In this document: positions 1-5,852 of the stretch, in pieces
How positions within the stretch are numbered: the stretch's first letter is position 1
How the letters are laid out: every line of letters starts with the position of its first letter
NCBI GenBank assembly: GCA_900322165.1
Contig: ONYR01000130.1
Span: forward strand, 1 to 6,914
Source: an uncultured Eubacteriales bacterium
GTDB lineage: Bacteria > Bacillota > Clostridia > Lachnospirales > Bianqueaceae
Length of the DNA: 6,914 nucleotides
Reading direction: 5' to 3'
Notes under the pieces: generated by a model
Told to the model about the DNA's origin: nothing
Database searches by the model: none
What the model saw: the letters and a program-made list of their open reading frames with translations, nothing else
Translations under genes and position numbers: made by a program

Positions 1-1101
1 GAATCTTCTTCGGTGATCTTTGTCGACAAACCGAGCACCGCTCCGGCATCCAACTACACGCCGAAGACGGCAGGCACTACGGCGCTTACGCTGCTAAGCA
101 CCACGACCGATCTTTCCCGCACGACCGTGCAGCATTACACCGAGCGCGTCAACTCCCCGGGTATCGGGTTTACCGCATGGTACGAGACCCCGCCGGAGGT
201 ATTTACGCCCCTCATCAATGAACTGCGCGGGAACGTTTCGAAAGAAATGCTTGCGAGAAATGATGAGATCATGGATCAGTATTTCGAGGCGGAAGGCGTT
301 TTCGTCTGCGATGAAAACTGGAACGTGCTCTATGCCAAAAATGAACACCGGCAGCTCTGGCCCGGCTCCATGACGAAACTGATGACGGCGATGGTCGTTC
401 TTGATCATGTCGAAGACATGTCCCAGTATATGGTCGTGGATGACCTGTACGGATGCTACGAGGAGGGCGCGGCCCTCATGGGCATCTCCGAAGGCGACCG
501 CATCACCTATGACACCCTGATGCGTTTCATGCTGCTCGGGTCCTACAACGACACGGCGACGGCCTTTGCGCTTGAAGTCGGCGGAACGCTGGATCATTTT
601 GTAGAAATGATGAACGAAAAAGCGCAGGAGCTGGGAATGTACGAGTCCCATTTCGTCTCGCCCCACGGCCTGTTCGATTATGACCATTACACGACCGCCT
701 ATGACATCACCATCATGATGAAAGCCGCCTTGTCCTATCCGCTGATTCAGGAGATCATCCTCGAAGAGAACGAATGGCTTGGCTACGAGAATTCTGAAGG
801 TGAACATGTCACGAGGATCGAAGAGAACATCAACAACTTTGCCTTAGGCGTCTACCACATCGACGGATTCGAGTATCTCGGCGGCAAGACCGGCTACACC
901 AGAATCGCAAGAAGCGGTGTGCTTTCCGTTTGGAAACACGGAGATACTACGTTGTATTGCTCTGTTCTGAGAGCACTGGATGCCTCCTGGCAGACGATCC
1001 TGATGATGGACTATTTCTTCAACCCCGAGCTGGTCGAGGATTTCTCTCAGACCGAACCGTTCAAGAAAGCATTCCAGATCGAAAACGAAGGTCTGGAATA
1101 A
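1..1101 (+). CDS. D-alanyl-D-alanine carboxypeptidase family protein (peptidase S11), 5'-truncated by window edge
   Basis: The reading frame is open from base 1, so the true start lies upstream; the GTG at 13 is only the first internal candidate. In codons counted from base 1, the three active-site motifs of penicillin-binding serine peptidases are all present and well spaced: SMTK (123-126, nucleophile Ser123 and Lys126), SYN (181-183), and KTG (296-298) within GGKTGYT. The protein should act outside the membrane, trimming the terminal D-Ala from peptidoglycan stem peptides. The first ~45 visible codons are rich in Thr, Ser and Pro and look like an extracytoplasmic linker, followed by a ~50-residue segment before the catalytic domain. 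The protein ends about 70 residues after KTG, so the C-terminal beta domain of PBP5/DacA-type enzymes is missing. Any signal peptide is outside the window. Family assignment is firm; endopeptidase or beta-lactamase-like activity is a less likely alternative. Confidence 0.9.
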   Translation, partial: ESSSVIFVDKPSTAPASNYTPKTAGTTALTLLSTTTDLSRTTVQHYTERVNSPGIGFTAWYETPPEVFTPLINELRGNVSKEMLARNDEIMDQYFEAEGVFVCDENWNVLYAKNEHRQLWPGSMTKLMTAMVVLDHVEDMSQYMVVDDLYGCYEEGAALMGISEGDRITYDTLMRFMLLGSYNDTATAFALEVGGTLDHFVEMMNEKAQELGMYESHFVSPHGLFDYDHYTTAYDITIMMKAALSYPLIQEIILEENEWLGYENSEGEHVTRIEENINNFALGVYHIDGFEYLGGKTGYTRIARSGVLSVWKHGDTTLYCSVLRALDASWQTILMMDYFFNPELVEDFSQTEPFKKAFQIENEGLE

Positions 1102-1130
1102 TTGACTTTTATTTTCGCTTGTTCTACAAT
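1102..1130 (+). promoter_or_regulatory. Strong housekeeping-sigma promoter for the six-gene run
   Basis: A TTGACT -35 box (1102-1107) and a TACAAT -10 box (1125-1130) are separated by exactly 17 bp of AT-rich sequence. Each hexamer differs from consensus at one base. The -35 box begins at the base after the TAA stop of the carboxypeptidase gene. Transcription would start near 1136-1138, giving a leader of roughly 48 nt before the ATG at 1185. Nothing resembling a terminator separates the upstream gene, so read-through from it is also possible. Confidence 0.8.
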
Positions 1131-1145
1131 CATTTTAATCAATTT
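1128..1145 (+). repeat. Tandem 9-bp imperfect direct repeat at the transcription start
   Basis: AATCATTTT (1128-1136) is followed directly by AATCAATTT (1137-1145), with 8 of 9 positions matching. It overlaps the end of the -10 box and the expected start site, where a repressor or initial-transcription effect could act. The repeat is short and AT-rich, so chance is a real possibility. Confidence 0.3.
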
Positions 1146-1172
1146 GTAAAAAGTATTTTTGTCCCACGGAAA

Positions 1173-1178
1173 GAGGTG
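1173..1178 (+). promoter_or_regulatory. Ribosome binding site deciding the oxidoreductase start
   Basis: GAGGTG sits 6 nt before the ATG at 1185. The same frame is open back to an ATG at 930, inside the carboxypeptidase gene, but that candidate would add 85 residues unlike the family and would be upstream of the promoter. The 1185 start places the nucleotide-binding fold directly at the N terminus, as expected. Confidence 0.85.
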
Positions 1179-1184
1179 ATAAAA

Positions 1185-2261
1185 ATGAACAAGTTACGTA
1201 TTGCCATCATTGGTCAGGGGCGCAGCGGACGCGATATCCACGGTGCTTTTCTGAAGACCGAAAAAGCGAAAGAGCATTTTGAGGTCGTGGCCATTGTTGA
1301 AGAGATCCCTTCTCGCGCGGAGCGGGCAAGGGAGGAGTTTGCGTGTCCTGTTTTTGCGTCCTACACGGACCTGTTTGACAGCGGGATCGAGCTTGACCTT
1401 GTTGTCAATTCCTCCTTCAGCTATCAGCACGCTGCGATCTCCATCGATCTGTTAAAGCATGGCTACAATGTGCTTTGCGAGAAGCCCGTCTGCCGCAATC
1501 TGGAAGAGTTTGACGCGATCGTCAAGGCCGCGGAGGAGTCCGGAAAGATGTTTGCAGTGTTCCAGCAGTCCCGCTTTGCACCGTACTATGTTCAGGTTAA
1601 AAAGGTCATCGACAGCGGCGTGCTCGGCCGTCTGATCGATGTCGATATTCGCTTCAACGGCTATTCCCGCCGCTGGGACTGGCAGACGCTTCAGTCCTTT
1701 AACGGCGGAAGTCTTCGCAATACCGGGCCGCATCCGCTCGATCAGGCGCTGGATATTCTCGGTGACGTTGACGTCATGCCTGCTGTTTTCTGCAAGATGG
1801 ACCGCGTCAACACCTTTGGCGATGCGGAGGATTACTGCAAGCTGATCCTGACGATGCCGGGCAAGCCGCTCATCGATCTGACGATCTCCTGCTGCGATGC
1901 CTATCCCACCTGCACCTACAAGATCCACGGATCCCGCGGTGGTCTGAAAGGCAACATGAAGCATATCGACTGGAAGTATTATGATGCAGAGCATGCCCCG
2001 GAGCAGCACCTGATCCGTGAGCCGATCTCCGAGCCTGACGGCACGCCGGCTTACTGCCACGAAAAGCTTTCGTGGACCGAGGAGAGCTGGGACGGTGATC
2101 CGAACGGTGCGTTCGACAGCGCGGTCGAAGCTTACTATGCGACGATCTACGATCATCTTGTCAACGGAAAGCCGCTCGTTGTCACGCTCGCTGAAGTTAG
2201 ACGTCAGGTAGCGGTCTATGTGGAGGCTCATCGCCAGAATCCGATGAGTACGATCGACTGA
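1185..2261 (+). CDS. Gfo/Idh/MocA family NAD(P)-dependent oxidoreductase
   Basis: This 358-residue protein is the usual length for the family. The N-terminal Rossmann fold begins at residue 4 with the strand LRIAIIG and the dinucleotide-binding motif GQGRSG (10-15). The family's EKP signature is at 99-101, with Lys100 the expected catalytic or cofactor-positioning lysine. The C-terminal substrate domain carries GPHPLDQ (181-187), where His183 and Asp186 match the usual active-site pair. Such enzymes oxidise or reduce a hydroxyl or keto group of sugars, inositols and related polyols in the cytoplasm; the specific substrate cannot be read here. It is the first gene after the promoter and lies 1 nt before a TIM-barrel isomerase-like gene, a common pairing in polyol and keto-sugar pathways. 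Family is secure; it is not obviously an inositol 2-dehydrogenase and lacks the Tat signal expected of secreted GH109 glycosidases. Confidence 0.9.
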   Translation: MNKLRIAIIGQGRSGRDIHGAFLKTEKAKEHFEVVAIVEEIPSRAERAREEFACPVFASYTDLFDSGIELDLVVNSSFSYQHAAISIDLLKHGYNVLCEKPVCRNLEEFDAIVKAAEESGKMFAVFQQSRFAPYYVQVKKVIDSGVLGRLIDVDIRFNGYSRRWDWQTLQSFNGGSLRNTGPHPLDQALDILGDVDVMPAVFCKMDRVNTFGDAEDYCKLILTMPGKPLIDLTISCCDAYPTCTYKIHGSRGGLKGNMKHIDWKYYDAEHAPEQHLIREPISEPDGTPAYCHEKLSWTEESWDGDPNGAFDSAVEAYYATIYDHLVNGKPLVVTLAEVRRQVAVYVEAHRQNPMSTID

Positions 2262-2262
2262 C

Positions 2263-3114
2263 ATGAAAACTTCGATCATTACCGATGAGATGACGCAGGA
2301 CCTTGCGGTCGCGGTTTCCTTTGCGCACACCTACGGTCTCAGTGCGCTTGAGCTTCGCACGATCGATGATCTCCCGTTGGAGAAACTCACAGAGAGACGC
2401 CTGCGCGAGATCCGTCATATCCTGACGGAGGAAGGTCTTGCGGTCTGTGATATCGCCGGTTCCTTTTACAAGTGCCGGTATTCTGAAAGAGCCGGTGAAG
2501 CGGAAAAGCTGAAACGACTGATCGAAGCGGCTTTTATCCTTGAGTCCCCGTCGATCCGATGCTTTGCGTTTCTCTCGGAAGAGCCGGTAAACGAGGAACA
2601 GATCAAGGAAGCCTATCAAGGGCCGCTCGCACTGATGAAGGATGCTGAAAAGCTCCTTCTGTTAGAGGCGGACCCGAGCGTTGCCACGACGAACCATCAG
2701 GCGCTTGCGCGCTTGATCGAGTACCTTGATCATCCGTCGATTGGGGCCATTTACGACCCCGGAAACGACCTTTACGATCCGGAAGGGGAAATTCCCTATC
2801 CCGATGGTTTTGAGGCCGTAAAACGCCATATAAAGCATGTTCACATCAAAGACGCGGTGCTGACTTCACAAGGACCGGAGTGCGTCAAGATCGGGACCGG
2901 TCGCGTAAACTACCGCGAGCTGATCCCGGCACTGGTTAAGTCCGGCTATGACGGTTATCTCTCGCTTGAGACACATTACCGCGCCGGAAGAAAGATCTCC
3001 GAGTCGCAGATGAAGCTTCCCGGCGGCAGCCGGTTTTCCGAAGGCGGGCTCCTGGCCTGCGAGGAAAGCATGGAAGCGCTGAACCGTCTTTTGGAAGAAT
3101 TTGATGCCCGCTGA
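2263..3114 (+). CDS. Sugar phosphate isomerase/epimerase-like TIM-barrel protein (xylose isomerase-like superfamily)
   Basis: This 283-residue cytoplasmic protein has the pattern of a metal-dependent xylose-isomerase-like barrel. The expected four metal ligands can be placed as Glu135 (end of LLLLE), Asp165 (in GAIYDPGN), His194 (in HVHIKD, 192-197) and Glu236 (in LSLETHY). The HxKD and LSLETHY strands near the C terminus are typical of epimerase and inosose-dehydratase-like members. A tail with PGGSRFSEGG (253-262) and a final helix closes the protein. The ATG follows the oxidoreductase stop by one base and has no convincing ribosome site, so translation is probably coupled to the gene before it. 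Possible roles are isomerisation, epimerisation, dehydration or lyase action on the oxidoreductase product. The pairing supports a two-step sugar conversion, but substrate and reaction type are unknown. Confidence 0.85.
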   Translation: MKTSIITDEMTQDLAVAVSFAHTYGLSALELRTIDDLPLEKLTERRLREIRHILTEEGLAVCDIAGSFYKCRYSERAGEAEKLKRLIEAAFILESPSIRCFAFLSEEPVNEEQIKEAYQGPLALMKDAEKLLLLEADPSVATTNHQALARLIEYLDHPSIGAIYDPGNDLYDPEGEIPYPDGFEAVKRHIKHVHIKDAVLTSQGPECVKIGTGRVNYRELIPALVKSGYDGYLSLETHYRAGRKISESQMKLPGGSRFSEGGLLACEESMEALNRLLEEFDAR

Positions 3115-3129
3115 TCCTAAACCTTTTTC

Positions 3130-3135
3130 GGAGGG
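3130..3135 (+). promoter_or_regulatory. Ribosome binding site deciding the deacetylase start
   Basis: GGAGGG lies 4 nt before the ATG at 3140. An in-frame upstream candidate at 3101 would overlap the preceding gene by 14 bases, has no such site and would add 13 residues outside the family's N terminus. The 3140 start is preferred. Confidence 0.85.
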
Positions 3136-3139
3136 ACTC

Positions 3140-4330
3140 ATGAGTACGCTTACGAAAATTGTTCATGTCAATCTGGTGCAGGACCGTAAGGTCACGCCCT
3201 GCGAGATCCTTGTTGAAGGAGAGCGCATTGCACGCATCACGCCTCCCGGCGGTCTCGATGAAGTAACGAATGCCCGCGTCATCGACGGAGAAGGGCGCTA
3301 TGTGTCTCACGGCTTCATCGATATCCACACGCATGGCGGCGGCGGACATGATTTCATGGACGGTACCCGCGAAGCCTACGAGGGCGCTGCCAGCATGCAC
3401 GCGATGCACGGCACGACCTGCATGCTTCCGACTTCGCTTGCGGCCTCGATGGAAGAGCTGAAAGAGACCCTCTCGATCTATGAAGAGGTGAAGGATCAGA
3501 AAGTCGGAGCCCGCTTCCTCGGGCTTCATCTGGAAGGGCCCTATCTCAGCCTGAATCAGTCCGGCGCACAGGATCCGAAATATATCCGCGATCCCAATCC
3601 TGAGGAGTACAAACTGCTCGTTGAGATGTGCCCGGATATTCTGAGATGGACCATCGCACCGGAGAGACCCGGCGCAATGGAAATGGGTGAGTACCTGCGC
3701 TCGCACGGCATCACCCCGTCGATCGGCCATACCGATGCCACGATCGACGTTGTACAAGAGGCAGTTAAGCACGGATACAATCACATCACGCATCTGTATT
3801 CCGCCTGTTCCACCATTACCAGGCGCGGCGGATACCGCTATCCCGGTGTGATCGAGAGTGCTTATCTGATAGATGAACTGACAGTGGAGGTGATTGCCGA
3901 CGGTAGTCATTTACCGGCATCTCTGCTGCAGATGGTATACCGCTTCATCGGACCGGACCGCACCACCATGGTGACGGATTCGCTTCGCGGAGCCGGTATG
4001 CCGGAAGGGGACAGCATCCTCGGTAGTCTGAAAAACGGACAGCGCGTCATCATTGAGGACGGCGTTGCCAAAATGCCGGATCGGAAAGCCTTTGCAGGGT
4101 CAGTCGCAACGACGGACCGACTGGTTCGGAACATGATCCAACTCGCGAAGGTCCCGCTTCCCGTGGCGGTCGATATGCAGACCAGAACGGCAAGCCGGAT
4201 CATCGGAAAATCGGACGTGACCGGCGTTCTTAAAGAAGGCCGTCTCGCTGATCTGATCCTGTTTGATCAAGATATCCATGTCTCTCTTACCATGGTAGGA
4301 GGGCGCATTCTCTTTGAGAAAGGAAATTAA
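3140..4330 (+). CDS. nagA: N-acetylglucosamine-6-phosphate deacetylase family amidohydrolase (NagA-like)
   Basis: This 396-residue protein matches NagA in length and motif order. A small beta domain flanks a metal-dependent amidohydrolase barrel. Visible active-site elements are DIHTH (61-65, metal-binding His63 and His65), HLEGPYL (130-136, metal ligand Glu132), GHTDA (196-200, His197), THLY (217-220, His218), ADGSHL (253-258, substrate-contacting His257) and the catalytic Asp280 in VTDS. The C-terminal GVLKEGRLADLILFD (362-376) is the standard return to the beta domain. The family removes acetate from GlcNAc-6-phosphate to give glucosamine-6-phosphate in the cytoplasm. The HxH pair, absent from E. 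coli NagA, is intact, which points to a binuclear site. One oddity is that the NAM normally following THLY or THLF is SAC (221-223) here, and the segment after Asp280 also differs from classical NagA. The substrate may therefore be a related N-acetylated sugar. No nagB lies in the window. Confidence 0.82.
   Translation: MSTLTKIVHVNLVQDRKVTPCEILVEGERIARITPPGGLDEVTNARVIDGEGRYVSHGFIDIHTHGGGGHDFMDGTREAYEGAASMHAMHGTTCMLPTSLAASMEELKETLSIYEEVKDQKVGARFLGLHLEGPYLSLNQSGAQDPKYIRDPNPEEYKLLVEMCPDILRWTIAPERPGAMEMGEYLRSHGITPSIGHTDATIDVVQEAVKHGYNHITHLYSACSTITRRGGYRYPGVIESAYLIDELTVEVIADGSHLPASLLQMVYRFIGPDRTTMVTDSLRGAGMPEGDSILGSLKNGQRVIIEDGVAKMPDRKAFAGSVATTDRLVRNMIQLAKVPLPVAVDMQTRTASRIIGKSDVTGVLKEGRLADLILFDQDIHVSLTMVGGRILFEKGN
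4319..4324 (+). promoter_or_regulatory. Ribosome binding site deciding the mscL start
   Basis: AAAGGA, inside the last codons of the deacetylase gene, is 7 nt from the ATG at 4332. An in-frame TTG at 4314 would add six residues and lies upstream of this site; the ATG start gives the conserved MscL N terminus (MSKIGKEFKEF). Confidence 0.7.
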
Positions 4331-4331
4331 C

Positions 4332-4772
4332 ATGAGCAAAATCGGAAAAGAATTCAAAGAATTCATCAACAAAGGTAATGTTATGAATCTTGCCGTTGGC
4401 ATGATCATCGGTGCTGCCTTCACGGCAATCGTCAAGTCTCTTGTCGATGACATCATCATGCCCGTTATCGGCCTGCTGTTTGGCAAGGTTGACTTCACCA
4501 ATCTGTTTGTCACGCTTGACGGCTCCAAGTACGCGACCTTGGCTGAGGCTAAGGAAGCGGGCGCTGCTGTCCTGGCTTACGGCAGCTTCATCATGGCCAT
4601 CATCAACTTCCTGCTGATCGCGGTCGTTGTTTTCTGCCTTGTCAAGGCGGTCAACAAGGCTCAGGAATCGGTCAAGAAGGAAGAAAAAGAAGAAGAGAAG
4701 CCGGCTGCTCCCCCGGAGCCGTCCGCAGAAGAGAAGCTTCTCACTGAGATCCGTGACCTTCTGAAGAAATAA
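4332..4772 (+). CDS. mscL: Large-conductance mechanosensitive channel MscL
   Basis: This 146-residue inner-membrane protein should assemble as a pentamer that opens under extreme membrane tension and releases small solutes during hypo-osmotic shock. The N-terminal amphipathic helix (MSKIGKEFKEF) leads to GNVMNLAVGMIIGAAF (15-30), the family signature of the pore-lining first transmembrane helix (about 17-45). A periplasmic loop follows (about 50-80, with FGKVDFTNLFVTL), then a second transmembrane helix (about 83-107), a charged Lys/Glu stretch and Pro/Ala linker (115-131), and the C-terminal bundle helix LLTEIRDLLKK (136-146), a near match to the E. coli sequence. Asn19 stands where E. coli has an Asp. 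The gene starts 1 nt after the deacetylase stop and has no promoter of its own that I can see, so it appears to be co-transcribed with the sugar genes, an unusual setting for MscL. Confidence 0.97.
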   Translation: MSKIGKEFKEFINKGNVMNLAVGMIIGAAFTAIVKSLVDDIIMPVIGLLFGKVDFTNLFVTLDGSKYATLAEAKEAGAAVLAYGSFIMAIINFLLIAVVVFCLVKAVNKAQESVKKEEKEEEKPAAPPEPSAEEKLLTEIRDLLKK

Positions 4773-4802
4773 TCTTCTATCGCGGATACAATAGAGAAAA
4801 CC

Positions 4803-5834
4803 TTGAAACATATTCTTCTGATCGCGACCGGCGGCACGATCGCGTGCAAGACTACCGAAGACGGACTGACCCCGATGCTTTCGAGTGAGGAATTACTCGA
4901 TTACGTACCCAAGGCAAAGAAATTCTGTACGGTCGATGCGATCCAGGTGATGAACATCGACTCGACCAACATGCATCCCCGGCACTGGATCGAGATCGCC
5001 GAAGCGGTTGAGAACGCCTACGATGACTATGACGGTTTTGTCATTGCGCACGGAACCGACACCATGGCCTACACGGCAGCCGCTTTGACGTACCTGATTC
5101 AGAACAGCCGAAAACCCATCGTTGTCACCGGTTCTCAGAGACCGATCAGCATGGACGTTACCGACGCCAAGCAGAATCTGCTGGATTCGCTGCGCTATGC
5201 CTCATGGTCGAAGGCGCACGGTGTCAGCGTGGTGTTCGGCGGCAAGGTCATTGCCGGAAGCCGGGCCCGGAAAATGAACACCAAAAGCTATGATGCGTTC
5301 AGCAGCATCAACTACCCGAATATCGCTGTGATCCAGGACAAAGGAATCGTGCAGTACATGAATCCGTCGGTCTCGGAGGGCGGCGTGAGGTTCTATCACA
5401 CGATGAATCCGCGGGTGTTTGTGCTGAAGCTCATTCCCGGCATTGACGCTGAGATCTTAAGGCTCGCCGAGGAGCGCTATGATGCGTTTATTCTCGAGAG
5501 TTACGGTGTCGGCGGCATTCCGGAAGGGGAGTATTATCACTTTCAGGAAGAGATCGCTCGTCTGATCGAGAAGGGCAAGATCGTCATTCTGACCACGCAG
5601 GCGATCTTTGAAGGCAGTGATATCACGATCTACCGCTCCGGACATGTGGCAAAAGCTGAACTTGGGATCATGGAATCCTACGATATGACGCTTGAAGCCA
5701 CGGTCACGAAATTGATGTGGATCCTCGGTCAGACGACAGATCCCGAAACCGTACGTACCATGTTCTACGAAACTGTCGCGGACGATATGCTTTCGCAGAC
5801 TCCCGATCCGCTCGACGATTTCGATAACCTTTGA
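4803..5834 (+). CDS. ansA: L-asparaginase, cytoplasmic type I-like
   Basis: This 343-residue protein hydrolyses L-asparagine to aspartate and ammonia. The first signature, IATGGTIA (7-14), contains the nucleophile Thr12. The substrate-binding DSTNM (53-57) follows, then the second signature IAHGTDTM (81-88) with catalytic Thr85 and Asp86. Lys157 in SRARKMNTK aligns with the catalytic lysine of E. coli AnsB. ESYGVGGIP (232-240) and TTQAIFEG (264-271) belong to the C-terminal domain. There is no signal peptide and the length fits the AnsA type. The start must be the TTG at 4803: the frame has no ATG back to the mscL stop, and the next Met (residue 25) would delete Thr12. Ribosome site strength is poor (AGAGA near 4793-4797), so translation may be weak. 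A GatD amidotransferase subunit is unlikely because the GatD N-terminal extension is missing. Confidence 0.93.
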   Translation: MKHILLIATGGTIACKTTEDGLTPMLSSEELLDYVPKAKKFCTVDAIQVMNIDSTNMHPRHWIEIAEAVENAYDDYDGFVIAHGTDTMAYTAAALTYLIQNSRKPIVVTGSQRPISMDVTDAKQNLLDSLRYASWSKAHGVSVVFGGKVIAGSRARKMNTKSYDAFSSINYPNIAVIQDKGIVQYMNPSVSEGGVRFYHTMNPRVFVLKLIPGIDAEILRLAEERYDAFILESYGVGGIPEGEYYHFQEEIARLIEKGKIVILTTQAIFEGSDITIYRSGHVAKAELGIMESYDMTLEATVTKLMWILGQTTDPETVRTMFYETVADDMLSQTPDPLDDFDNL

Positions 5835-5843
5835 TTCGTCTAT

Positions 5844-5850
5844 GGAGGAG
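5844..5850 (+). promoter_or_regulatory. Strong ribosome binding site for the GH125 gene
   Basis: GGAGGAG lies 2 nt before the ATG at 5853; measured from the GGAGG core the gap is 4 nt, which is short but workable. It sits in the 18-nt gap after the asparaginase stop and fixes the start of the last gene. Confidence 0.8.
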
Positions 5851-5852
5851 TT

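Noticed and set aside
94..807. Minus-strand open frame (237 codons) opposite the carboxypeptidase
   Set aside because: The plus strand carries SxxK, SxN and KTG motifs at correct spacing; the minus-strand product resembles nothing I recognise.
1148..1160. AAAAA-GTA-TTTTT inverted repeat as a terminator or cre operator
   Set aside because: A five-pair A:T stem is too weak for a terminator, it lies after the promoter, and it lacks the CG centre of a cre site.
930..1184. N-terminal extension of the oxidoreductase back to an ATG at 930
   Set aside because: It would overlap the carboxypeptidase, precede the promoter and add 85 residues before the Rossmann fold; the 1185 ATG has a good ribosome site.
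1452..2330. Minus-strand open frame (292 codons) opposite the oxidoreductase
   Set aside because: It spans the junction of two genes with clear family motifs on the plus strand; its own translation shows no domain pattern.
2936..3910. Long minus-strand open frame (324 codons) opposite the end of the isomerase gene and most of the deacetylase gene
   Set aside because: It lies opposite two well-supported genes, has no recognisable motifs, and such antisense frames are expected in G+C-rich coding sequence.
4773..4802. Terminator between mscL and asparaginase
   Set aside because: The 30-nt gap has no G+C-rich hairpin or T-run.
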